Shown: positions 1-7,266, counted from the stretch's first letter. The stretch: DNA of 7,300 nt from an uncultured Lachnospiraceae bacterium (GCA_902767065.1 CACXFW010000121.1:1-7300); one strand, 5' to 3'. Notes: generated from the sequence alone by a model not told the origin. A program made the numbers and translations.

Positions 1-37
1 ATAGATTTCGTTCGCGAGTATAAGGAGGAAGGCGCGG

Positions 38-916
38 ATGTTTTCCTGGATCAATGCCTTCATAACCAGAATCAACACTTATCTTACAAGGCTGAATCTG
101 CCGAACGTGACGCTGACTTTGATCGATATTCTGGAGATCCTGATCCTGGCATGGCTGGTATACCGGCTTCTGAACTGGATTCAGAGCTCGCATGCCTGGA
201 CGCTTCTGCGGGGGATCATGGTGATCGCCATTGCCCTTGCGGTCATTTATCTCCTCCAGATGGATACCCTGATCTATATTATCAATCAGGGACTGAGCAT
301 CGCGATTATTACGCTTGTCGTCGTGTTCCAGCCTGAACTGAGAAAGGTCCTGGAGTCGCTCGGCGAGAGAGAACTTCTGAATCATTCTTTCCTGTTTGGC
401 TCTTCGAAGAGTTATACAAGCCGCTTTTCTGACCGTACGCTGGATGAGCTTGTCAGGGCTTCGATGGAGATGTCGGCGGAGCGCACGGGCGCTTTGATTG
501 TCATTGAACAGAATGAGAACCTGAGGGAGTATGAAAGGACCGGGATCGAGGTTGACGCTCTGGTTACCAGCCAGCTTCTGATCAATATTTTTGAGCACAA
601 TACACCGCTGCATGACGGAGCGGTGATTATCCGCGGGGACCGTGTCACCGCGGCGACCTGTTATCTTCCGTTGTCTGATAACAAGTCCCTGTCCAAGGCG
701 CTTGGCACCCGTCATCGTGCCGGTGTCGGCGTGTCGGAGGTGACGGATTCCCTGACAATTATTGTGTCCGAAGAGACCGGGGGAAGCTCGATCGCGTACC
801 GCGGCGTGCTCCTGAGAAGCGTGACGGAGAAGATCCTCAGGGACCGCCTGATCGAGGCACAGAATAAGTCTGCCGCAGGGCGAAGGAAAAACCATCGGTT
901 CAGGAGGGCAAAGTAA
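38..916 (+). CDS. cdaA: Membrane diadenylate cyclase CdaA (DacA)
   Basis: This enzyme makes cyclic di-AMP from two ATP molecules at the inner face of the membrane. The 292-residue protein has three N-terminal hydrophobic helices at about residues 26-46, 56-73 and 79-97. A DisA_N-type cyclase domain follows from about 98 to 270. Both catalytic signatures are visible: the DGA motif (PLHDGAVII, D193-A195) and the RHR motif (GTRHRAG, R225-R227). Length and order match the CdaA class rather than DisA, which has DNA-binding domains, or CdaS. The start is supported by AAGGAGG at 22-28, nine bases before the ATG. The stop shares a base with the cdaR start (TAATG), so the two are probably translationally coupled. 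The tail (about 275-292) is short and basic. The motif after RHR reads AGVGVSE where AALGISE-like sequence is usual, a mild variation. CdaA is normally stimulated or restrained by CdaR and, in other Firmicutes, GlmM. Confidence 0.97.
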   Translation: MFSWINAFITRINTYLTRLNLPNVTLTLIDILEILILAWLVYRLLNWIQSSHAWTLLRGIMVIAIALAVIYLLQMDTLIYIINQGLSIAIITLVVVFQPELRKVLESLGERELLNHSFLFGSSKSYTSRFSDRTLDELVRASMEMSAERTGALIVIEQNENLREYERTGIEVDALVTSQLLINIFEHNTPLHDGAVIIRGDRVTAATCYLPLSDNKSLSKALGTRHRAGVGVSEVTDSLTIIVSEETGGSSIAYRGVLLRSVTEKILRDRLIEAQNKSAAGRRKNHRFRRAK

Positions 917-2253
917 TGGGACATAAGATCCGGAAAGCTCTGCTGGGCAATCTGTGGATCAAACTGCTGTCGCTTCTGATCGCGATCGGAATCTGGCTGA
1001 TGGTGACGAATGCGAACAATCCGACAAGAACCACGCTGTTTATGAATGTGCCGATCTCGATCGTCAACCAGGATGCGGTTGCCGATATCGGAAAGGTCAT
1101 TGAGGCACAGGGGAGCGGAACCGTAACCCTCAGGGTTACGGAAAAGCGCTCTGTTCTGGAGAAGCTGAGCAAAACAGGCTCCGACTTCTACGTGGAAGCG
1201 GACCTGAATAATATCACAGACATGAACACGGTGCCGCTTACGGTACAGTGCGCCAATCCCGTGGTTACCTGGGATGAGATCGAGATCTCCCCTCCCAGCC
1301 TCAAGGTGACGCTGGAGGATAAGGTGGAGCAGACCTTCGTGGCGTCTGTCCCGGCGGAGGGCTTCCCGGCGAGCGGGTACGAGGTAGGGACGTGCACGAT
1401 CCTTCAGGGAAAGAATATCGTCATTGCCGGGCCGGGTTCCCTGATGAACATCATCAACCAGGTTGTCGCCCCGGTGAACGTGGACGGGATAGGTGAAGAC
1501 ACCACGATTTCAAGCACTCTCAGGATCTTTGACAAAAACGGGGATGCCTTTACCGACGCGCAGATCGCGAGCCTGGAATTCAAGGATGAGAAGGGAAATG
1601 TCCTGACAGGCCATATGGTGGACGTGCAGGTGGATCTGTGGAGGATCCGGACGGATGTTCCGATTCGTGTGCAGACGGTGGGAACTCCTGCGTGGGGCTA
1701 TCGTGTATCCGGTATTACGACGATTCCGGAGCGGATCAGCGTTGCCGGAACGGAAGAGGCACTGGAGGCGCTCGGGGCGGTGTTTGATGTCGCTGAACCC
1801 GTGGATGTGACCGGTGCCACAGAAGACGTGACCGCGGAATTTGATCTTGCGTCGACGCTTTCTGAAATGACCGGATTGAAACTGATCTCGGACGCAGACT
1901 CTTCCGTGCAGGTTGTGGTCGCGATCGAGGCAAACGGGGATGTTACGCTCTCCATTCCGCTCAGTTTAATCAGCTTTGCCAACCGCCCGGAGGGAATGGA
2001 TCTGGTCATTACGCCTGCGGATGAGGTGTCCGTGAAGGTGCATGCGCTCTCGGAGGATTCCCCGAAGCCTTCCGCTGAGATGATCAGCCTGAGCGTCGAT
2101 CTTTCTCCGTGTGCTGTGGAGGGCAGTTATGAGATTCCGGTTCAGGTCAGCCTGCCGGAGGGATATGAACTTGCCTCCGATGTGATGCTGACTGTCGTGT
2201 CTTCAGCACAGGCAGTACCGACAGTACAGACAGAGGGCGATAACAATGGTTGA
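916..2253 (+). CDS. cdaR: CdaA regulatory protein CdaR (YbbR-domain protein)
   Basis: CdaR is the membrane-anchored partner of CdaA and modulates c-di-AMP synthesis, with most of the protein outside the cytoplasm. The 445-residue product has a short basic N-terminus and one uncleaved-looking hydrophobic anchor at about residues 13-31. Four successive YbbR-like beta-rich repeats follow at roughly 43-133, 140-240, 248-336 and 343-428, with a short polar tail. Four repeats fit a full-length CdaR. A clear AGGAGGG at 902-908 sits seven bases before the ATG and lies inside the end of cdaA. The 1-base overlap with cdaA and 8-base overlap with the next gene argue for one transcript. The residue-level boundaries of the repeats are estimates by eye. 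In Bacillus and Listeria the gene after cdaR is glmM; here it is not. Confidence 0.95.
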   Translation: MGHKIRKALLGNLWIKLLSLLIAIGIWLMVTNANNPTRTTLFMNVPISIVNQDAVADIGKVIEAQGSGTVTLRVTEKRSVLEKLSKTGSDFYVEADLNNITDMNTVPLTVQCANPVVTWDEIEISPPSLKVTLEDKVEQTFVASVPAEGFPASGYEVGTCTILQGKNIVIAGPGSLMNIINQVVAPVNVDGIGEDTTISSTLRIFDKNGDAFTDAQIASLEFKDEKGNVLTGHMVDVQVDLWRIRTDVPIRVQTVGTPAWGYRVSGITTIPERISVAGTEEALEALGAVFDVAEPVDVTGATEDVTAEFDLASTLSEMTGLKLISDADSSVQVVVAIEANGDVTLSIPLSLISFANRPEGMDLVITPADEVSVKVHALSEDSPKPSAEMISLSVDLSPCAVEGSYEIPVQVSLPEGYELASDVMLTVVSSAQAVPTVQTEGDNNG

Positions 2254-2521
2254 AAGAGAGATCCTGCTTGGATGCTCGGGCGGCCTGTTTCTGAGGGACG
2301 CCGGAGCGATCTGTGAGACGGCAATGCAGTATCGCTGCAAAAGTGAGCTTGTGATGGGAGAGGACTCCTATAATTTAAGGAGCGTGCTCAGTGTTCTCAG
2401 CGCCCAGGCAAGCTCCCGGAAGGAAGCCCTGCTCAGGTGCGACGGACCGGATGAAGCCCAGGCTGAGATAGCCCTGAAGGAACTTCTCGAGGAGACGCCT
2501 GACAGGCACGCGCCTAAGTGA
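2246..2521 (+). CDS. HPr-family protein lacking the active-site histidine (Crh-like)
   Basis: The 91-residue protein aligns by eye along its whole length with HPr, the PTS phosphocarrier. The usual GLHARPA active-site loop reads GLFLRDA here, so residue 15, the phosphorylated histidine, is phenylalanine, while Arg17 is kept. The helix carrying the regulatory serine is present as LRSVLSVLS, and its serine falls at residue 46, the canonical HPr kinase site. The C-terminal GxDE-AxxAL-ELLEE pattern also fits. Loss of His15 with retention of Ser46 is the arrangement of Bacillus Crh, which has Gln15 and cannot carry phosphate for sugar uptake. I infer a regulatory rather than transport role. AGAGGG at 2232-2237 is eight bases before the ATG, inside cdaR, and the 8-base overlap suggests coupling. 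It is more diverged than Crh, for example lacking the KSIMG core, so a function unrelated to HPr kinase is also possible. Confidence 0.82.
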   Translation: MVEREILLGCSGGLFLRDAGAICETAMQYRCKSELVMGEDSYNLRSVLSVLSAQASSRKEALLRCDGPDEAQAEIALKELLEETPDRHAPK

Positions 2522-2542
2522 TGGCAGTGGAGAGTTTCATCC

Positions 2543-4879
2543 ATGGACAGAGAACGATATAAACGTCTGATTATGTTTTTTGCGTCCCTGCTTGTGATCG
2601 GGCTGCAGACGGCTAACTTTGCGTATATCTGGTTTACGGAATACAATCGCCGGTCTGTGATACAGATCTTCTACTGGCGGCGCGGAAACTGGGTCCTGAT
2701 CGGCCTTTACGCTGTCATCGTATTTCTGATGTCCAAACTGTTCGGCGCGTTGAAGGTCGGGTACATGCGTGTCCAGGACGTGATTATCGCGCAGATCTGT
2801 TCGGTCCTGTTCGCGAATACATTTGTCTATGTCCAGCTGGCCCTGATCGGCCGCTGGAAATTCCCGGATCATCTCACCCCCATGCTGAGGCTGACCGCCA
2901 TCAATCTGGTGCTGGTGATCCTGTGGGTTATTTTCATGCGGTGGATCTATAATACGATCTACCCGCCCAAGTCAGTGATCCTGGTCTATGACGTGCATAA
3001 TCCGGAAAAGCTCCTGAAAAACATCGCTTCCCGGAGGGACAAATACGATATTGAGGAAGCGGTTCCCGTAAGCAGAGGAGTCGATTATATCCGGGAACAC
3101 ATCCTGAATCATGAGGCATGCATACTCGGAGACATCCCGTCTCATACGAGAAACATTCTGGTGAAATACTGTTTTGAGAAGGGCATCCGGTGCTATTGCA
3201 GCCCGAAAATCTCAGATATCATGCTGATGGGAGCGGAGAAGATCCATATGTTCGATACTCCGCTCCTTCTGATGCGCAACAGGGGCCTGACCGCGGAACA
3301 GCAGTTTGTCAAACGGCTTCTGGATATCGTGGTGTGCGTGATTCTGACGGTTCTGCTCTCCCCGGTCCTTCTCGTGATCGCCCTGTGCGTAAAGCTGTAT
3401 GACAGAGGACCGGTGTTCTACCGGCAGGAGCGTCTGACCCAGTATGGGAAGGTGTTCATGATCATCAAGTTCCGCTCCATGCGGGTGGATTCCGAGACAA
3501 AGAGCGGCGCCAGGCTCGCCGCCAAGGGAGACTCGCGGATCACGCCGGTGGGAAGGATTCTCCGCAAGATTCATTTTGATGAGCTTCCGCAGCTGTTCAA
3601 CATCATCAGGGGGGATATGTCGATTGTAGGACCGAGGCCGGAGCGTCCCGAGATCGCAGCCCAGTACGAGAAGGAGATCCCGGAATTCTCATACCGCCTG
3701 AAAGTCAAGGCCGGGCTGACCGGATATGCGCAGGTCTACGGGAAATACAATACCAAGCCGTATGATAAGCTGAAGCTTGATCTGACCTATATCGAGAACT
3801 ATTCCCTGCTTCTGGACCTGCAGCTTGTGGCGACGACCGTGAAGATCCTCTTCCAGAAAGAGAATACGGAGGGCGTGGATGCCACGCAGCAGACAGCATC
3901 AGAGAAGGAGCGCATTCTGCCGGAGGATCAGGAGAAGCTGGAACAGCAGGTTGAGGAGACGATCCGCGAGCTGAAGATGGAGGAGCATCTGTCATCTCCC
4001 GGACAGGCAGGATCCATGAATGTGACCTACGAAGACGCGGCGGCGCTTCCCAGAGGGGTCAGGGCGAAGGATGTTGCCGCATCTCATCTGCCGGGCCTTC
4101 TGGTTTCGGTGATTATTCCGGCATACAACAGCTCCTCGACGCTGAAGAGCGCGATCGACAGCGCTCTTGCCCAGGATATGCATTTTGAGTCGGCGGACCG
4201 GATCGGGAGGGGAAGCATCCAGGAGATGGAGATCCTGGTGATTGATGACAATTCCACGGACAATCCCGATGCGGTCATGCAGCAGTATGAATCAGATCCG
4301 CGTGTGATTTACCTGCACAATAAGAACCGGCTTGGCGCAGCCAAGAGCCGCAACCGGGGAGTGCTTCTGGCAAGAGGCAAGTATGTCGCGTTTCTGGATG
4401 CGGATGATCTCTGGAGACCGGACAAGCTGAAGAAGCAGTTTGCCAGGATCTTCGAATCCGGGGACGTTCTGTGCTGCAGCGCGAGAGAACTGATCAGGCC
4501 GGACGGCAGCCGGACCGGGAGGGTGATCGGAGTGAAGGAAACCCTTACCTACCGCGATATGCTCCGCCATAATCAGATCAACTGCTCGTCGGTGGTTCTG
4601 CTGACGGAAGTGGCAAGGTGCTATCCGATGATCCATGAGGATTCCCATGAGGACTACATTACCTGGATGAGTATCCTGAACCGGTATGAGGAAGTGTGTG
4701 CGGTCAACGAGCCGCTGCTTTTGTACCGCCTGTCTTCCACCGGCAAGAGCGGAGGGAAACTGAAGAGCGCGAGGATGACCTACCGTGCCTACCGTTATAT
4801 GGGATTTGGTCCAGTGAAGAGCGCCTGCCTGTTTGTAAGCTACGCGGTTCATGGCGTATGGAAATATGCACGCGCCTGA
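2543..4879 (+). CDS. Fused polyprenyl phosphoglycosyl transferase and GT2 glycosyltransferase
   Basis: This 778-residue protein joins two enzymes. Residues 1-440 are a WbaP/exopolysaccharide-type phosphoglycosyl transferase, which moves a sugar-1-phosphate from a nucleotide sugar to undecaprenyl phosphate. They contain four membrane helices (about 10-30, 49-67, 78-101, 115-139), a soluble nucleotide-binding-like domain (about 143-240), a hydrophobic re-entrant segment (about 257-285) and the bacterial sugar transferase core. Visible motifs are KFRSM (309-313), the catalytic Asp-Glu pair D346-E347 in FDELPQLFN, and VGPRPERP (362-369). A helical, acidic linker (about 440-515) leads to a GT-A family 2 domain. 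Its motifs are VSVIIPAYN (521-529), DDN (568-570), DAD (619-621) and a HED acceptor motif (702-704); the tail resembles TuaG-like enzymes. GGAGAG at 2529-2534 supports the start. It probably starts a surface glycan and adds a following sugar. The specific sugars cannot be read from sequence. Confidence 0.93.
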   Translation: MDRERYKRLIMFFASLLVIGLQTANFAYIWFTEYNRRSVIQIFYWRRGNWVLIGLYAVIVFLMSKLFGALKVGYMRVQDVIIAQICSVLFANTFVYVQLALIGRWKFPDHLTPMLRLTAINLVLVILWVIFMRWIYNTIYPPKSVILVYDVHNPEKLLKNIASRRDKYDIEEAVPVSRGVDYIREHILNHEACILGDIPSHTRNILVKYCFEKGIRCYCSPKISDIMLMGAEKIHMFDTPLLLMRNRGLTAEQQFVKRLLDIVVCVILTVLLSPVLLVIALCVKLYDRGPVFYRQERLTQYGKVFMIIKFRSMRVDSETKSGARLAAKGDSRITPVGRILRKIHFDELPQLFNIIRGDMSIVGPRPERPEIAAQYEKEIPEFSYRLKVKAGLTGYAQVYGKYNTKPYDKLKLDLTYIENYSLLLDLQLVATTVKILFQKENTEGVDATQQTASEKERILPEDQEKLEQQVEETIRELKMEEHLSSPGQAGSMNVTYEDAAALPRGVRAKDVAASHLPGLLVSVIIPAYNSSSTLKSAIDSALAQDMHFESADRIGRGSIQEMEILVIDDNSTDNPDAVMQQYESDPRVIYLHNKNRLGAAKSRNRGVLLARGKYVAFLDADDLWRPDKLKKQFARIFESGDVLCCSARELIRPDGSRTGRVIGVKETLTYRDMLRHNQINCSSVVLLTEVARCYPMIHEDSHEDYITWMSILNRYEEVCAVNEPLLLYRLSSTGKSGGKLKSARMTYRAYRYMGFGPVKSACLFVSYAVHGVWKYARA

Positions 4880-4888
4880 GAGAGTACT

Positions 4889-5680
4889 ATGCTAAAACTA
4901 ATGATCACGCAGCGCCGTCTGATCTGGCCGCTTGCGAAAAATGATTTCCGGAAAAAGTTTGCCGGCTCCTACCTGGGTATCATCTGGGCGCTGGTTCAGC
5001 CGGTGGTGACCGTCCTGGTCTACTGGTTTGTGTTCCAGGTAGGCCTGAGACAGACCAGCCGGGTAGGCGGCGTGCCGTTTATCCTTTGGATGCTGGCCGG
5101 GCTTGTCCCCTGGTTTTATTTTAATGACGCGCTGCAGGGCGGGACAAAATCGCTGATTGAATACAGCTATCTGGTGAAGAAGGTCGTCTTCAGGATCGAG
5201 ATCCTTCCGATCGTCAAGGCAGTCAGCGCATTGTACGTGCATGCTTTTTTCGTGACTCTGACCTGGCTATTATACTGTGCATACGGAAAGTTCCCGGGGC
5301 TTTACACCTTCCAGATCTTCTATTATTCCTTCTGTATGTTCCTCATGGTACTCAGCCTGAGTTATGCGACAAGCGCCATCACGGTTCTCTTCCGGGACAT
5401 GGAGCAGCTTGTGGCGATCGTCCTCCAGATCGGGGTGTGGGCGACGCCGATTATGTGGGATCTGTCCTCCATCGGCCTTCCGAAGTGGCTCGTGATCCTG
5501 TTTAAAATGAACCCGATGTACTACATCGTTTACGGCTACCGTGATACCTTCGTGTTCCACCGGGGGTTCTGGGAGCATCCCTTACTGACAGTGTATTTCT
5601 GGGCTTTTACGGCACTTTCTTATCTGTGGGGCGTGAAGACCTTCCGCAGAAGCCGGGGACATTTTGCGGATGTGCTGTAA
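4889..5680 (+). CDS. wzm: ABC-2 polysaccharide/teichoic acid export permease (TagG/Wzm family)
   Basis: This is the membrane subunit of an ABC transporter that moves undecaprenyl-linked glycan from the cytoplasmic to the outer face. The 263 residues match the usual length of TagG/Wzm/RfbA-type permeases. The N-terminal cytoplasmic coupling segment has the family pattern DFRKKFAGSYLGIIWAL (19-35). About six hydrophobic helices follow at roughly 34-52, 63-80, 112-132, 142-165, 174-190 and 233-250. Further family marks are RDMEQL (169-174), the ATPIMW stretch (185-190), NPM...GYRD (208-219) and the terminal HFADVL. It begins 9 bases after the fusion gene stop with only a weak GAGAG just upstream, so coupling to the upstream gene is likely. 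The partner ATPase follows. The symbol is by family; TagG would be equally fair, and the exported polymer is unknown. Confidence 0.93.
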   Translation: MLKLMITQRRLIWPLAKNDFRKKFAGSYLGIIWALVQPVVTVLVYWFVFQVGLRQTSRVGGVPFILWMLAGLVPWFYFNDALQGGTKSLIEYSYLVKKVVFRIEILPIVKAVSALYVHAFFVTLTWLLYCAYGKFPGLYTFQIFYYSFCMFLMVLSLSYATSAITVLFRDMEQLVAIVLQIGVWATPIMWDLSSIGLPKWLVILFKMNPMYYIVYGYRDTFVFHRGFWEHPLLTVYFWAFTALSYLWGVKTFRRSRGHFADVL

Positions 5681-5721
5681 GAATCCGTTTTATAGAGGAA
5701 CTGTACAGAAAGAACGCAGGA

Positions 5722-5750
5722 GGACCTTTGAGAAAGGACCATGGTTTTTT
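5722..5750 (+). terminator. Possible weak intrinsic terminator/attenuator between wzm and wzt
   Basis: The arms CCTTT (5725-5729) and AAAGG (5733-5737) pair perfectly around a GAG loop. Two more G-C pairs (5722-5723 with 5739-5740) extend the stem across an A-A mismatch. After four bases comes a run of six T (5745-5750). This has the shape of a leaky rho-independent terminator within the operon. The stem is short, so read-through would be common. It also covers the end of the AGGAGG at 5718-5723 and overlaps the ATG at 5741. This call rests on hand folding only. Confidence 0.35.
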
Positions 5751-5785
5751 CTGAACAGATCCCGAGGATTGATCAGGATAACAGA

Positions 5786-7093
5786 ATGAGCGACAGAACC
5801 AGCAAAGAGCCGGTCATCCGCGTCAATGACGTGACGAAGAGCTACCGGCTTTACAAGCGCCAGAGAGACCGCCTGTGGGAATCTCTCGGCCTGGACTTTC
5901 GAAAAAACTATAAGGAAAAGCACGCGCTGAACGGCGTCAGCTTCGAGGTTGGAAAAGGGGAGACCGTCGGTATTATCGGGACGAACGGCTCCGGAAAATC
6001 AACCATGCTGAAGCTGATCACGGGAGTATTGACCCCTACGAGGGGGAACATAGAAGTAAGCGGCAGGATCAGCGCGCTGCTGGAGCTTGGCGCCGGCTTC
6101 AACATGGAATATACCGGGATCGAGAATATCTACCTGAACGGGACCATGATCGGGTTTTCAAAGGAGGAGATTGACCAAAGACTACAGTCTATCATTGACT
6201 TTGCGGACATCGGAGACTACATCCATCAGCCGGTCAAGAGCTATTCCAGCGGGATGTTCGTCAGGCTTGCCTTCGCGGTCGCGATCAACATTGATCCGGA
6301 GATCCTGATTGTGGATGAAGCCCTGTCGGTGGGCGACGTGTTCTTTCAGTCGAAGTGCTATCGCAAGTTTGAGGATTTCAGGCGGGAGGGGAAGACAATC
6401 CTCTTTGTCTCGCATGACCTGAGTGCGATCTCAAGGTACTGTGACCGCGCGATTCTTCTGAATCAGGGTGACAAGGTCTATGAGGGAACCCCGAAGGAGG
6501 CCATTGATATCTACAAGAAGGTCCTGGTCGACCAGTTCCACGAGGGAAGCGGTACAGCGGATGCGGAAGGGACGAAGAGCGCCGGTGAGCTGGCTGGGAA
6601 AGACTCAGCGGGAGAGACTCTCTGGCGGGATCATTTCCCCCTGAATCCGAGCCTCGTGGAGTATGGAGAGAAGAATGCGCAGATCATTGACTACGGGCTG
6701 TATGATGAGAAGGATCTTCCGACCTCCAACTTCATCAAAGGCTCTGTGTTCACGGTGAAAATGCGCATCCGTGCGCGGGAGACGGTTCTGGAGCCGATCT
6801 TTGCCTTCACCATAAAGAACCTGAAGGGGATCGAAATCTGCGGAACCAATACGACAATGGAGAAGATTCCGGTCCCGACGATGCATGCAGGGGAGGAGCA
6901 TATCGTTTCATTTACGCAGAAAATCGACCTGCAGGGAGGGGAGTATCTGCTCTCTCTGGGCTGCACCGGCTATCAGGACGGGATGTTCCGCGTGTTTCAC
7001 CGCCTGTATGACGTGATTTCTCTCACGGTGGTTTCCTCCAGGGATACGGTAGGCTTTTACGATATGAACAGTACCTGCGTTCTGGACCCGTAA
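5786..7093 (+). CDS. wzt: Polysaccharide ABC transporter ATPase with Wzt-type C-terminal domain
   Basis: This subunit powers glycan export with the preceding permease. Numbering from this start (435 residues), the ATPase domain spans about 8-245. It has Walker A GTNGSGKST (65-73), LLELGAGF in the Q-loop region with Glu as in this transporter family, signature YSSGM (153-157), Walker B ILIVDE with D177-E178, and the H-loop His210. A low-complexity hydrophilic linker (about 250-285) leads to a beta-rich Wzt_C-like domain (about 295-420). In E. coli Wzt that domain binds the finished, end-modified glycan. I prefer this ATG because AGGA at 5775-5778 is seven bases upstream. The in-frame ATG at 5741 would add 15 residues, but it sits on a T-run and its nearest AGGAGG is 17 bases away. 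An in-frame stop at 5729-5731 excludes earlier starts. Plain TagH proteins lack this C-terminal type, so Wzt is the closer match. Confidence 0.92.
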   Translation: MSDRTSKEPVIRVNDVTKSYRLYKRQRDRLWESLGLDFRKNYKEKHALNGVSFEVGKGETVGIIGTNGSGKSTMLKLITGVLTPTRGNIEVSGRISALLELGAGFNMEYTGIENIYLNGTMIGFSKEEIDQRLQSIIDFADIGDYIHQPVKSYSSGMFVRLAFAVAINIDPEILIVDEALSVGDVFFQSKCYRKFEDFRREGKTILFVSHDLSAISRYCDRAILLNQGDKVYEGTPKEAIDIYKKVLVDQFHEGSGTADAEGTKSAGELAGKDSAGETLWRDHFPLNPSLVEYGEKNAQIIDYGLYDEKDLPTSNFIKGSVFTVKMRIRARETVLEPIFAFTIKNLKGIEICGTNTTMEKIPVPTMHAGEEHIVSFTQKIDLQGGEYLLSLGCTGYQDGMFRVFHRLYDVISLTVVSSRDTVGFYDMNSTCVLDP

Positions 7094-7098
7094 GCGGC

Positions 7099-7224
7099 CT
7101 ATCCATACAGGTGGAAGCTTTTGCGAAGAATCCGGGTGAAGGGCGCGCCGCGCATGCGCCTTACGGCCTTCAGCGGTTTCCAGGCGCCACGAAGATAAGG
7201 TTCTTGATATTTGGCGGTAACTAT
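7099..7224 (-). pseudogene. C-terminal remnant of an unidentified protein
   Basis: On the minus strand an open frame of 41 codons ends in TAG (7101-7099), convergent with and only 5 bases from the wzt stop. The conceptual peptide is rich in basic and aromatic residues (for example KYQEPYLRGAWKPLK and a tail ending SFHLYG) and looks like a genuine protein C-terminus, perhaps of a glycosyltransferase-like enzyme. That family guess is an impression only. The frame is cut upstream by TGA at 7227-7225. There is no ATG with a ribosome site at its head, and the interruption coincides with the repeat-like segment at 7217-7300. I infer a gene truncated by rearrangement or element insertion. It could also be a chance frame. 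Confidence 0.45.
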
Positions 7225-7242
7225 TCAGCACCCCCATTGCTC

Positions 7243-7259
7243 AGAACACTTCGTGTTCT
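7243..7259. repeat. Perfect 7-bp inverted repeat with TTC loop
   Basis: AGAACAC (7243-7249) and GTGTTCT (7253-7259) pair without mismatch around TTC. No T-run follows on either strand, so it is unlikely to be an intrinsic terminator alone. It sits 7 bases from the larger hairpin and is probably part of the same element. Confidence 0.6.
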
Positions 7260-7266
7260 TCGCTGT

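Noticed and set aside
3..23. Possible tail of an upstream gene ending in TAA at 21-23, overlapping the cdaA ribosome site
   Set aside because: Only six codons are visible, too few to support a gene.
1..336. An open + frame entering from the left edge and running to 336
   Set aside because: It would overlap cdaA by about 300 bases. Its later part reads as low-quality sequence typical of an out-of-frame shadow, although the first twenty or so residues look protein-like.
2521..2562. ATG overlapping the HPr-like stop (TGATG)
   Set aside because: It gives only 13 codons in a different frame from the glycosyltransferase and has no support as a gene.
4292..4852. 186-residue minus-strand open frame
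   Set aside because: It lies wholly antisense to the GT2 domain, which has clear motifs. No ribosome site or family resemblance was seen.
7139..7164. GC-rich imperfect hairpin (GGCGC...GCGCC) after wzt
   Set aside because: There is no T-run on either side, and it lies within the remnant coding frame. It is explained by arginine- and alanine-rich GC-rich codons.
6908..7237. 109-residue minus-strand open frame across the wzt end
   Set aside because: It overlaps the Wzt-type domain and uses a different frame from the better 41-codon remnant. Its residues show no recognisable pattern.
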